Shown here piece after piece: positions 25,611 to 33,700 of a DNA stretch of 64,000 nt (positions are counted from its first letter, which is position 1; the number at the start of each line of letters is the position of its first letter). A model generated the notes under the pieces. It had not been told where the DNA came from, did not search any database, and saw nothing but the letters and a program-made list of their open reading frames with translations. Both the position numbers and the translations under genes were made by a program. This stretch comes from an uncultured Allomuricauda sp. GTDB taxonomy: Bacteria; Bacteroidota; Bacteroidia; Flavobacteriales; Flavobacteriaceae. Location of the stretch: positions 1,426,001-1,490,000 of the forward strand of contig NZ_CANMOO010000001.1 in NCBI RefSeq assembly GCF_947499585.1, given 5' to 3'.

Positions 25611-27851
25611 ATGAGAACAACTTTTTTTATTCTCATCCTGTTGTGTTTCTTTCAAAACCTCCATTCTCAAATCCAGGTCAAGGGAAAAGTCTGGGAATTC
25701 AGGAATGAAAAAGACAATATCCCATTGGAAGATGCCAACGTCTACTATGCGGAAAGTACTGTTGGCACTACTACCGACGTATCAGGAAATTTCTCTATAC
25801 CCTTTAGAGCAGATTTAAAAAAGTTGGTCATTAGCTCGGTTGGTTTTCGGTCTGATACCATTATGGCTAACAGGCCAAACATGGGCAACATTGTATTATA
25901 TCCGATTGTGGAATTGGAAGAAATTATACTTGAGAAAAGAGTGGCTCCACTGCAAAAATCGTTGTTCACGGCACAAAATGTGGTTACCGTTAATAGTAGG
26001 GAAATGCTTAAGGCCGCTTGTTGTAACCTTTCTGAGAGTTTTGAGACCAATCCTTCTGTGGATGTAAACGTCTCCGATGCCATTCTAGGTGCTAAACAAA
26101 TCCAAATGTTAGGCCTTAATAGCCCCTATCTTATGTTTACCCAAGAGAATATGCCAGCTATACGCGGTGCTTCCCAAGTGTTTGGACTTTCTTTTATTCC
26201 CGGATCATGGATTGAAAGTATTCAGATTACCAAAGGGGCAGGAAGTGTTCTCAATGGATTTGAGAGCATTTCTGGTCATATTAATAGTGAGTTGGTCAAA
26301 CCACTGACCGACAAACGGTTTTTCTGGAATATGTACGCCAACAATTTTGAGAGGTACGAGTTTAACAGTAGATTAAACTACAACATTACCGACGAGCTGG
26401 GTTTTGGACTCAATATCCACGGCAATCTTAGAAACGGATATGTAGATGAGAATGGGGATTCTTTTTTGGACACACCCTTGGGCAAACAAATCAATCTAAT
26501 GAACAGATGGCAATATATGAATCCGGAAAATGGTTGGGTAGGTTATGTAAATATTCAGTGGCTTTCAGATAAAAAGGAATTGGGACAATTGGATTTTGAT
26601 GTGGACACGGATAGGGGCACCACCAATGCATGGGGTAGCGAAATAAACACATCTAGATTGGACGTTTCTGCGAAACTTGGCTATGTGTTCCCAGATTTAC
26701 CTTATCAAAGTTTTGGCTTTCAAACGGCCTATAGCAGTCATTTGCAGGATTCATTCTATGGCCTGAATTTGTATGACATTGATCACCAATCCTTTTACAC
26801 TAATTTAATTTTCAATAGCATCATTGGAAGCACACAACACAAGTTTAAAACAGGGCTAAGTGTTACATACGATAATTTTGACGAGTTGGTAAACATTTCA
26901 GTATACAATAGAACAGACAGTTCTTTAGGAGCTTTTTTGGAATACACCTTTGATAATTTGGAAGGATTGAGTTTTGTTGCCGGGCTGCGGGCAGATACCC
27001 ATAACAACTTGGGAAATTTTTTGACCCCCAGATTCCATTTAAGATATTCCCTATGGGACAAGGCCAGTCTCAGGACCTCTTTTGGAAGAGGTAAACGGGG
27101 AGCAAACATTTTTGCGGAAAACCAGCAACTCTTTGCATCTTCTAGACAATTGGTGATTGACGATTCCCAAAATGGAAACTACTATGACCTCAATCCGGAA
27201 ACAGCATGGAATTATGGAGTAAGTTTTATACAAAAGCTTTATTTATGGGATCGGGTGATGGACTTTTCCATTGATTTTTACAGAACCACATTCATAAATC
27301 AAATTATTGTGGATTGGGAAAATCCGAGGGAGATTTCCTTCTATAACTTAGATGGGAATAGCTATTCCAATAGTCTTCAAGTTGATTTGAATTACGAATT
27401 ACTGCAAGATTTTAGGATCAGGGCCACATACAAGTATTTTGATGTAAAGGTAGACTATAACAATGGGACCCTGGATAAACCTTTACAGCCTTCAAATCGA
27501 TTCTTTACCAACTTGAACTATGAAACTCTGATGAATGACCGAGGGCAATGGCGTTTTGATTTTACCGCCAATTGGTTGGGTTCTCAACGATTACCTGATA
27601 CCAGTTCCAATCCTATTGAGTTTCAACAACCTTTACGCTCTCCCTCATATGTTTTGATCAACGCACAGATTACTAAAGTGTTTTCCAAAAAATTTGAGGT
27701 ATATATTGGAGGAGAGAATATCAATAATTTTACACAGGATAACCCCATTTTAAGTGCCAACGACCCATTTGGACCTTATTTTGATAGTACCATCTTGTAC
27801 GGGCCAGTTTTGGAGGCGGCGTACTATGCCGGATTTAGATATAAAATATAA
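25611..27851 (+). CDS. TonB-dependent outer-membrane receptor, probable metal (copper) transporter
   Basis: The 746-aa product has a signal peptide (residues 1-20, ending NLHSQ). A carboxypeptidase-regulatory-like beta-sandwich (about 22-105: GTTTDVSGNFSIPF, SSVGFRSDTI) is followed by a plug domain containing LKAACCNLSESFETNPSVD (134-152, paired Cys137-Cys138) and a 22-strand-type barrel. The AACCNLSESF plug variant with a following HMA protein is the arrangement of metal-linked Bacteroidota receptors. The downstream gene encodes such a protein 9 bases away, so copper or another soft metal is the likely cargo. Iron-siderophore uptake is the main alternative. A fair -33/-7 promoter lies just upstream. 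Confidence 0.88.
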   Translation: MRTTFFILILLCFFQNLHSQIQVKGKVWEFRNEKDNIPLEDANVYYAESTVGTTTDVSGNFSIPFRADLKKLVISSVGFRSDTIMANRPNMGNIVLYPIVELEEIILEKRVAPLQKSLFTAQNVVTVNSREMLKAACCNLSESFETNPSVDVNVSDAILGAKQIQMLGLNSPYLMFTQENMPAIRGASQVFGLSFIPGSWIESIQITKGAGSVLNGFESISGHINSELVKPLTDKRFFWNMYANNFERYEFNSRLNYNITDELGFGLNIHGNLRNGYVDENGDSFLDTPLGKQINLMNRWQYMNPENGWVGYVNIQWLSDKKELGQLDFDVDTDRGTTNAWGSEINTSRLDVSAKLGYVFPDLPYQSFGFQTAYSSHLQDSFYGLNLYDIDHQSFYTNLIFNSIIGSTQHKFKTGLSVTYDNFDELVNISVYNRTDSSLGAFLEYTFDNLEGLSFVAGLRADTHNNLGNFLTPRFHLRYSLWDKASLRTSFGRGKRGANIFAENQQLFASSRQLVIDDSQNGNYYDLNPETAWNYGVSFIQKLYLWDRVMDFSIDFYRTTFINQIIVDWENPREISFYNLDGNSYSNSLQVDLNYELLQDFRIRATYKYFDVKVDYNNGTLDKPLQPSNRFFTNLNYETLMNDRGQWRFDFTANWLGSQRLPDTSSNPIEFQQPLRSPSYVLINAQITKVFSKKFEVYIGGENINNFTQDNPILSANDPFGPYFDSTILYGPVLEAAYYAGFRYKI

Positions 27852-27860
27852 TTGTTACCC

Positions 27861-28226
27861 ATGAAAAAAACAACCTTAATATTGATGATTGTCCTTTTAG
27901 GACTGAACCTTGGTTATTCGCAGGAAAAAAGCAAATCGAAGTCTTTTGAAGTCAAAGGGAATTGTTGGATGTGCAAAAATAGAATTGAAAAGACTGCCAT
28001 TAAAATGAAGGGAGTAAAATTTGCTTCTTGGAATGTGGAAACCAAGCAGTTAAAAGTCATTATAGATGAGCGTAAGTGCTCCGTTTCTGATGTTCAGAAA
28101 AAAATTGCATCTGTGGGCCATGACACGGGTGAGTTCGCGAGCCCTAAAGAAGTTTACGACAATTTGCCTGCCTGTTGTCAATATCGGAATCCAGAAAGTT
28201 CTCAAATGGACCACGGAAAACATTAA
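27861..28226 (+). CDS. Periplasmic heavy-metal-associated (HMA) domain protein
   Basis: The product is 121 aa from the ATG at 27861 (a TTG 9 bases earlier is unlikely). A signal peptide (residues 1-20, ending LGYSQ) precedes an HMA fold with the metal motif GNCWMC (C35, C38). A tail carries C73, the pair C105-C106, and a His-containing end (DHGKH), all potential metal ligands. Exported single HMA domains bind Cu(I) or similar ions. Here it probably receives metal brought in by the receptor encoded 9 bases upstream. The gene ends just before a strong bidirectional terminator. Confidence 0.88.
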   Translation: MKKTTLILMIVLLGLNLGYSQEKSKSKSFEVKGNCWMCKNRIEKTAIKMKGVKFASWNVETKQLKVIIDERKCSVSDVQKKIASVGHDTGEFASPKEVYDNLPACCQYRNPESSQMDHGKH

Positions 28227-28247
28227 CATTAGAGTATATTCCTATAA

Positions 28248-28280
28248 AAAAAAAGACCCCGTTAAACGGGGTCTTTTTTT
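28248..28280. terminator. Bidirectional rho-independent terminator
   Basis: A perfect palindrome: A7-GACCCCGTT (28248-28263) and AACGGGGTC-T7 (28265-28280). It has A runs on one side and T runs on the other, so it serves both the HMA gene (plus strand) and the tyrosinase gene (minus strand). It overlaps the first bases of the tyrosinase stop codon. Confidence 0.93.
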
Positions 28281-29655
28281 ATAGCTTAATTACCCGTTTG
28301 ACAACCAATAAGTCACCATTGCCGTTGATAACCCGAATTACATAAAATCCGGCTGCCAATCCATACAGATTTTTAATAACCAAAGTATCCGTGTTTTGGA
28401 AAGCTTCTTCCCTGATTTTCATCCCCATCATATTAAATACTTCAATTACACAATCTGTGCGCTTTGACAAGTTAATGGTAATCTTTTCAGTAAATGGGTT
28501 AGGATGTGCCGCAATAATTACAGGTTTATCACCTACAAGAGGGTCTGTATCCTCCCATACGATCGGTTCAAACAATTTTTCTGAATATGGATAAGGTTTT
28601 ACCAATCCTCTAATTGGGCCAGATTTACTTGTTCCTCCATTTTGAGTGTCTATTAGAGCCTCAAAGGAAGATCCCGGAACTGCTTCAAATCCAGGTATTA
28701 GATTTATTTCGTTTACCGATTCAAATCTACTGCTTGTTCCAGCCGGTGCTAGAAAATTATTTCCAGCTTCAATGCTAAATTGATAATAAAAAACCTCTTC
28801 AGGTCTATATGTATTACTTACAATATAGTTGTCCAATTGGGCCAAACCATCTTCTGCATAAAATACCCCTAACGACCTAGTATCTGTAATATCATTGGGA
28901 TCTACAGATGGCAGTGTTTCGCCATCAAAAACATAGGTTCCATCATAGCGAAGCATGGAGGTAGGAATAAAAGAAGAGTTTTGGTGTATTTCTTCCCAAT
29001 CATGCCAGACCATATCGACCCAAGAATGATGGAAGTAAAATACAGGGTCACGAGGTGAAAGCGGTGTTGGCATAGCACCACCCGTCCAAACGTGTGCACC
29101 CCTATGCACATCCAACCTTTCCAAAGTGTTAGAAAATTCAAAAAAATCTGGTTCTACCAGCAAATTAGCAACATCAACTGGTGTTGGTAGTCGGGGATCA
29201 CCTCCCAAATCCCTATTCAAAGCCCAATTTGCGTCAAAGGTTCCCAATAAATCATCTTCCCAAAGTGGTCCTGTCGTGGATTGATCTACGGCCGAATTCC
29301 AATAGGCTAAACTTATTTCCGGGTTAATGTCTTGAACAGATTGTTCCATCTCGAACATCTGTCTTCTGTGCCAAGCTAAAAATATTTCGCGTTCAGGTTC
29401 ACCAGGAAGGTTAAAGTGCAAATCAAGTGCTTCCGGGGTCGCAGTATTATCGAAATTAAAAAAATCCCCATGAAACGTGGCCAGGTCATCGAACAAATCA
29501 GGGCCATTTCTCAAAAGATAAAAAGCACTGACAAGTTCTGATTTTTCATAATCAGTCATTTCCTGAAAATTCTTTCGAATACTCTGCGCATAACTGGACT
29601 GAGCAACTAGAATTATAAGGAAAAGTGAGATTTTATACATGGAATTTGTTTTCAT
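28279..29655 (-). CDS. Secreted tyrosinase-family copper enzyme with T9SS sorting domain
   Basis: The product is about 458 aa from the ATG at 29655, chosen because it opens a clean signal peptide ending SSYAQ; upstream in-frame ATGs (to 29688) add a polar stretch. The type-3 copper centre has CuA candidates H62, H80 and H96 (in LAWHRRQM). CuB has H184 and H188 in DVHRGAHVW and H209/H210 in DPVFYFHHSWVD. The last 80 residues (AHPNPFTEKITINL, VFNMMGMKI, GFYVIRV) are a type A T9SS C-terminal sorting domain, so the enzyme should be exported or attached to the cell surface. The activity could be phenol hydroxylation/oxidation or hydroxyanisole-type. It lies 38 bases after the Fn3-repeat gene, in an operon. 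Confidence 0.9.
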   Translation of the reverse strand: MKTNSMYKISLFLIILVAQSSYAQSIRKNFQEMTDYEKSELVSAFYLLRNGPDLFDDLATFHGDFFNFDNTATPEALDLHFNLPGEPEREIFLAWHRRQMFEMEQSVQDINPEISLAYWNSAVDQSTTGPLWEDDLLGTFDANWALNRDLGGDPRLPTPVDVANLLVEPDFFEFSNTLERLDVHRGAHVWTGGAMPTPLSPRDPVFYFHHSWVDMVWHDWEEIHQNSSFIPTSMLRYDGTYVFDGETLPSVDPNDITDTRSLGVFYAEDGLAQLDNYIVSNTYRPEEVFYYQFSIEAGNNFLAPAGTSSRFESVNEINLIPGFEAVPGSSFEALIDTQNGGTSKSGPIRGLVKPYPYSEKLFEPIVWEDTDPLVGDKPVIIAAHPNPFTEKITINLSKRTDCVIEVFNMMGMKIREEAFQNTDTLVIKNLYGLAAGFYVIRVINGNGDLLVVKRVIKL

Positions 29656-29693
29656 TGAACAAGATTTAAAGGGAGTCATTTTCGCCAAGCGTG

Positions 29694-32348
29694 CTATTTT
29701 TTTGTTTTTTCCAAAGCTTCAACTCTTTTCAACAAGCTGTTGATTTGATTATTTTCTTCTTCCAAATGCTTGATTTTCGCATCCTGTTCCAATAAATATA
29801 GTGTCAATTCTTCTATTTTCTGGAGTAGTTTCGCGTTCATACTACCTAAATCGATTCCCTCTTGTTGTACTTGGATTGCACTTGGAATGTTAGGTAAATG
29901 TCCATTTTTATCAATAAATCTCTTTACTTCCTCCAAATCTTTTAAATCAAACCCTGGCTCAAAAACGAAGTCAGGCCAATTACCTTGTAATTCAACTTTT
30001 ACACCTTCGGCAATTACGTTTCCAGCAACAGCCAACATATAACCCTGCGTGTCAGTGGTGCCTATGCCTACATTTCTATCGGCAAATAAATCCCTTGCTG
30101 TCCAATCCACAGTTACCATATTTGAGTTTTCCGAAGTATAGTCAACAACTCCTCCTCCCGAATTGGTTACCACCGTCTCGGTGTTGCTGACAAGCGATGT
30201 GTTACCGGCCGCGTCTTCAGCGAACACGGTAAAATCATAACTCGTGATGGGGGCAAGTCCCGTGACATTGAAAGCTGTTGTCGTTCCGGTGTTGGCGATA
30301 CTAACTCCGTCCTGGAAGACCTCATAGTTGGTCACACCGACATTGTCAGTCGAAGCGCTCCAGGTCAAATCCGTTGTGGTAGAAGTCGTGTTGGCCGAGG
30401 ACAGGTCCGTGATCGCGGAAGGGGCCTCGGTATCGGGTACTCCAGTCGTTACAACCGTCTCGGTGTTGCTGACAAGTGATGTGTTTCCGGCAGCGTCTTC
30501 AGCGAACACGGTAAAATCATAACTCGTGCTGGGGGCAAGTCCCGTGACGTTGAAAGCTGTCGTCGTTCCCGTGTTGGCGATACTAACTCCGTCCTGGAAG
30601 ACCTCATAGTTGGTCACACCGACATTGTCAGTCGAAGCGCTCCAGGTCAGATCTGTTGCGGTCGAAGTCGTATTGGCAGAGGACAGGTCCGTGATTGCGG
30701 ACGGGGCCTCGGTATCAGGTGCCGCCTGGGTTACCACCGTCTCGGTGTTGCTGACAAGCGATGTGTTACCGGCAGCGTCTTCAGCGAACACGGTAAAATC
30801 ATAACTCGTGCTGGGGGCAAGTCCCGTGACGTTGAAAGCTGTTGTCGTTCCGGTGTTGGCGATACTAACTCCGTCCTGGAAGACCTCATAGTTGGTCACA
30901 CCGACATTGTCAGTCGAAGCGCTCCAGGTCAGATCCGTTGTGGTAGAAGTCGTGTTGGCCGAGGACAGGTCCGTGATCGCGGAAGGGGCCTCGGTATCGG
31001 GTACTCCAGTCGTTACAACCGTCTCGGTGTTGCTGACAAGTGATGTGTTACCGGCCGCGTCTTCAGCGAACACGGTAAAATCATAACTCGTGCTGGGGGC
31101 AAGTCCCGTGACATTGAAAGCTGTTGTCGTTCCCGTGTTGGCGATACTAACTCCATCCTGGAAGACCTCATAGTTGGTCACACCGACATTGTCAGTCGAA
31201 GCGCTCCAGGTCAAATCCGTTGTCGTAGAAGTCGTGTTGGCCGAGGACAGGTCCGTGATCGCGGAAGGGGCCTCGGTATCAGGTGCCGCCTGGGTTACCA
31301 CCGTCTCGGTGTTGCTGACAAGCGATGTGTTGCCGGCCGCGTCTTCAGCGAACACGGTAAAATCATAACTCGTGCTGGGGGCAAGTCCCGTGACGTTGAA
31401 AGCTGTTGTCGTTCCGGTGTTGGCGATACTAACTCCGTCCTGGAAGACCTCATAGTTGGTCACACCGACATTGTCAGTCGAAGCGCTCCAGGTCAGATCT
31501 GTTGTGGTAGAAGTCGTGTTGGCCGAGGACAGGTCCGCGATCGTGGAAGGGGCCTCGGTATCAGGTGCCGCCTGGGTTACCACCGTCTCGGTGTTGCTGA
31601 CAAGCGATGTGTTACCGGCAGCGTCTTCAGCGAACACGGTAAAATCATAACTCGTGCTGGGGGCAAGTCCCGTGACGTTGAAAGCTGTTGTCGTTCCCGT
31701 GTTGGCGATACTAACTCCGTCCTGGAAGACCTCATAGTTGGTCACACCGACATTGTCAGTCGAAGCGCTCCAGGTCAAATCCGTTGTGGTAGAAGTCGTG
31801 TTGGCCGAGGACAGGTCCGTGATCGCGGAAGGGGCCTCGGTATCGGGTGTTCCGCCAGATTGAACAATGGTAATGTTATCTAAAAATATTGTGTTACCCG
31901 CTTCGAACCTGGCACTATATGGACTTGTGAATATACGTATAACAGGATTGGTTTGCGTTGCCGTGAGAGTCCAAGAATATTCCGTCCATGTATTTCCATT
32001 GATTACTGTAAGTGGGAATGCCTGAAAACCTTGCCAATTGGCAAACGCAGGTGCGTTGGATTGAGCACCTTCCCTAGCCCAAATTGTAATATCATAATCT
32101 TCACCAATAGTCGCATCAAAAGTATATGATATTAGACGACCATTATTGTTTGTGGATTCTGCTCTTAATGAAAAAGCTCCTGACTGGGCATCAGTATTAT
32201 CTGAGAAAACCTGGGCAGTTCCTCCCATGCCTGCAGTGGAGTTGGATTCATTTGCAGGTGATGCTGCATTGGAATCATCAAAAAGGTTTTGGGAGAATGC
32301 CCCCGTTACCGTTAAAAAGAACAGAATAAAAGGTAGTTTTTTCATCAT
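29694..32348 (-). CDS. Surface protein with six fibronectin-III repeats and coiled-coil tail
   Basis: This roughly 884-aa exported protein begins MMKKLPFILFFLTVTGAFSQ (signal peptide). A jelly-roll, carbohydrate-binding-like domain follows (about 20-160, ending NTIFLDNITIV), then six nearly identical 94-residue Fn3 repeats starting DTEAPSAITDLSS. The C-terminal region (DRNVGIGTTDTQGYMLAVAG, GHLPNIPSA) is the Bacteroidota tail-fibre/intramolecular-chaperone-like type and ends in a coiled coil (KHLEEENNQINSLLKRVEAL). It looks like a surface adhesin or scaffold. An in-frame upstream ATG would add 14 residues before the signal peptide. The tyrosinase gene follows 38 bases downstream. Confidence 0.88.
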   Translation of the reverse strand: MMKKLPFILFFLTVTGAFSQNLFDDSNAASPANESNSTAGMGGTAQVFSDNTDAQSGAFSLRAESTNNNGRLISYTFDATIGEDYDITIWAREGAQSNAPAFANWQGFQAFPLTVINGNTWTEYSWTLTATQTNPVIRIFTSPYSARFEAGNTIFLDNITIVQSGGTPDTEAPSAITDLSSANTTSTTTDLTWSASTDNVGVTNYEVFQDGVSIANTGTTTAFNVTGLAPSTSYDFTVFAEDAAGNTSLVSNTETVVTQAAPDTEAPSTIADLSSANTTSTTTDLTWSASTDNVGVTNYEVFQDGVSIANTGTTTAFNVTGLAPSTSYDFTVFAEDAAGNTSLVSNTETVVTQAAPDTEAPSAITDLSSANTTSTTTDLTWSASTDNVGVTNYEVFQDGVSIANTGTTTAFNVTGLAPSTSYDFTVFAEDAAGNTSLVSNTETVVTTGVPDTEAPSAITDLSSANTTSTTTDLTWSASTDNVGVTNYEVFQDGVSIANTGTTTAFNVTGLAPSTSYDFTVFAEDAAGNTSLVSNTETVVTQAAPDTEAPSAITDLSSANTTSTATDLTWSASTDNVGVTNYEVFQDGVSIANTGTTTAFNVTGLAPSTSYDFTVFAEDAAGNTSLVSNTETVVTTGVPDTEAPSAITDLSSANTTSTTTDLTWSASTDNVGVTNYEVFQDGVSIANTGTTTAFNVTGLAPITSYDFTVFAEDAAGNTSLVSNTETVVTNSGGGVVDYTSENSNMVTVDWTARDLFADRNVGIGTTDTQGYMLAVAGNVIAEGVKVELQGNWPDFVFEPGFDLKDLEEVKRFIDKNGHLPNIPSAIQVQQEGIDLGSMNAKLLQKIEELTLYLLEQDAKIKHLEEENNQINSLLKRVEALEKTKK
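30153..31844 (-). repeat. Six tandem 282-base repeats encoding Fn3 domains
   Basis: Six in-frame copies of 282 bases, each encoding a 94-residue Fn3 domain. They differ only at scattered positions, e.g. the linker VVTQAAP or VVTTGVP, and T/A at one residue of copy 5. Near identity at third codon positions means recent duplication or continuing gene conversion. The repeats are visibly richer in G and C than their surroundings. Confidence 0.95.
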
Positions 32349-32696
32349 TCGGATAGGCTTTATTGGGTAAAAGGGAACTTTTCCCAACAAAAATATGATA
32401 CGTTGAAGTTATCGGATCTTTTAGATGAAAAATATCGATGAAATGCAAAAAAAACACTTTTAACGTTACATCTTTTTTTATTATACGGGCAGCAAAGTTA
32501 TCTCATAAGGTTTTTAAGAATTATTTAATTGCAATATCTTTTGAGCAATAAAAAAGTTATATGTCAGTTTTTTAATTAGATGGAACGGATGTTTTTATAA
32601 AATAGTTATCTTTAACTTATAAAATAATATGAGATAAATTTACGTTTAGCAAACGGCGAAGATATTCAACCCCAAATTGTATCCCAGCAAGTCACT
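32349..32696. other. Divergent intergenic region, Fn3 gene / PglD-type gene
   Basis: These 348 very AT-rich bases hold the leftward promoter at 32388-32395. The rightward acetyltransferase has no perfect promoter match in view; TATCTTTA about 90 bases upstream is a weak candidate. No gene, RNA or repeat was recognised. This may be the right-hand boundary of the accessory insert. Confidence 0.4.
32388..32395 (-). promoter_or_regulatory. -7 promoter element for the Fn3/tyrosinase operon
   Basis: On the minus strand this is TATTTTTG, a full match to TAnnTTTG, 40 bases before the chosen ATG. A small inverted repeat, GGGAA/TTCCC at 32373-32385, lies in the predicted leader. No -33 TTG was found. 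Confidence 0.45.
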
Positions 32697-33338
32697 ATGA
32701 ACAACAAATCCGTTATTGTCGGTGCCGGCACGTATGGCCAGCTCTACTCATCTTACCTACTTGAATCAGGTATTGAAATCGAAGGTTTTATAGATGATGA
32801 TCCAAATTTAATCGGTAAAAAGTTTTTTGGTATTCCTGTTATTGGAAACTTCAAAACACTGGAACAAGATTGGTTAAAAAAATCAGTACAAAACGTTTAT
32901 TGTCCGATAGGTAATAATGAAGTACGAGAAAAGTACCTTATCAGAGCCAAACAAACAGGGTATAACACTCCCAGTTTTGTTCATAATACTGCTTGTGTTG
33001 GTCCTGATGTTCAACTGGGGGAAGCCAATTATGTGCTTCCCGGAAGTATCATAATGCCGCATACAATTATTGGCGACTATTTTATGCTAAGCATTGGATC
33101 CACAGTTTGCCATCATGTAATCATTGGTAATAGTGTTTTTATCTCCTCTGGTGCCCATATTGGTGCGAACCTAAGTATAAAAAGACATGCCTTTATTGGA
33201 ATAGGGGCTACGATCAAATCCAATATTAATGAAATTGGAGAAAAAAGTCTTATCGGCGCTGGAGCGGTGGTCATAAGGGATGTAGAGCCTGGAACAACGG
33301 TTGTTGGAAATCCTGGTAGAGTCCTAGTGAAGGCTTAA
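32697..33338 (+). CDS. PglD/NeuD-type sugar O/N-acetyltransferase
   Basis: The product is 213 aa. The N-terminal Rossmann-like UDP-sugar-binding domain (VIVGAGTYGQLYSSYL, GFIDDDPNLIGKKFFGIPVIG) is followed by a left-handed beta-helix (GPDVQLGEANYVLPGSIIMP, ISSGAHIGANLSIKRHAFIG). The catalytic histidine candidates are H139/H140 in GSTVCHHVIIGN. It ends VVGNPGRVLVKA. PglD acetylates the UDP-4-amino sugar made by PglE to complete UDP-diNAc-bacillosamine; NeuD acts on sialic acid, for which no other genes are present. It therefore probably completes the pathway started at 1561-4636, although it lies 28 kb away. Confidence 0.9.
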   Translation: MNNKSVIVGAGTYGQLYSSYLLESGIEIEGFIDDDPNLIGKKFFGIPVIGNFKTLEQDWLKKSVQNVYCPIGNNEVREKYLIRAKQTGYNTPSFVHNTACVGPDVQLGEANYVLPGSIIMPHTIIGDYFMLSIGSTVCHHVIIGNSVFISSGAHIGANLSIKRHAFIGIGATIKSNINEIGEKSLIGAGAVVIRDVEPGTTVVGNPGRVLVKA

Positions 33339-33700
33339 ATTCCGGTATCTCATAAATTGACCGTAACTCTCTTATTGCGGAATTTTTGTTTACATGGATT
33401 TTCTCATTTCGAAGTATGTTTTTTAAGGCGTTGACTGTACTTCATTTGCAAATTCAAAATTTCCCACTAAGAATCCAATATCAATTAAAATTGTTCGATT
33501 ACATTTCTTAGTCTCATCACACTGCTTTTGAACACCTAAATGAGGCATTCATCGGTTTTTTTTGTCATATATCGACCTGAAAAGCACAAATGTTAAGAAT
33601 TCATTGTTGTTCCTTATTTTTAGCTGTTAAGTATCTAATTGTACTATTTAATAATTGTTTGTATTCCTAACCCTTAGGAAAACGTAATTGTAATACTGTT
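33339..33700. other. Intergenic stretch with nothing recognised
   Basis: These 362 AT-rich bases between the acetyltransferase and ATP-grasp genes hold no credible reading frame. No strong terminator hairpin is seen. A short inverted pair CCTAA/TTAGG (about 33666-33678) lies shortly before the ATP-grasp start. Confidence 0.35.

Noticed and set aside
30328..31650. Series of 64-codon open frames every 282 bases on the plus strand
   Set aside because: They are the antisense shadow of the Fn3 repeats and simply copy their periodicity.
30153..31844. Repeat array considered as a CRISPR
   Set aside because: Units are 282 bases, adjoining, in frame and encode Fn3 domains; there are no short repeats with unique spacers.
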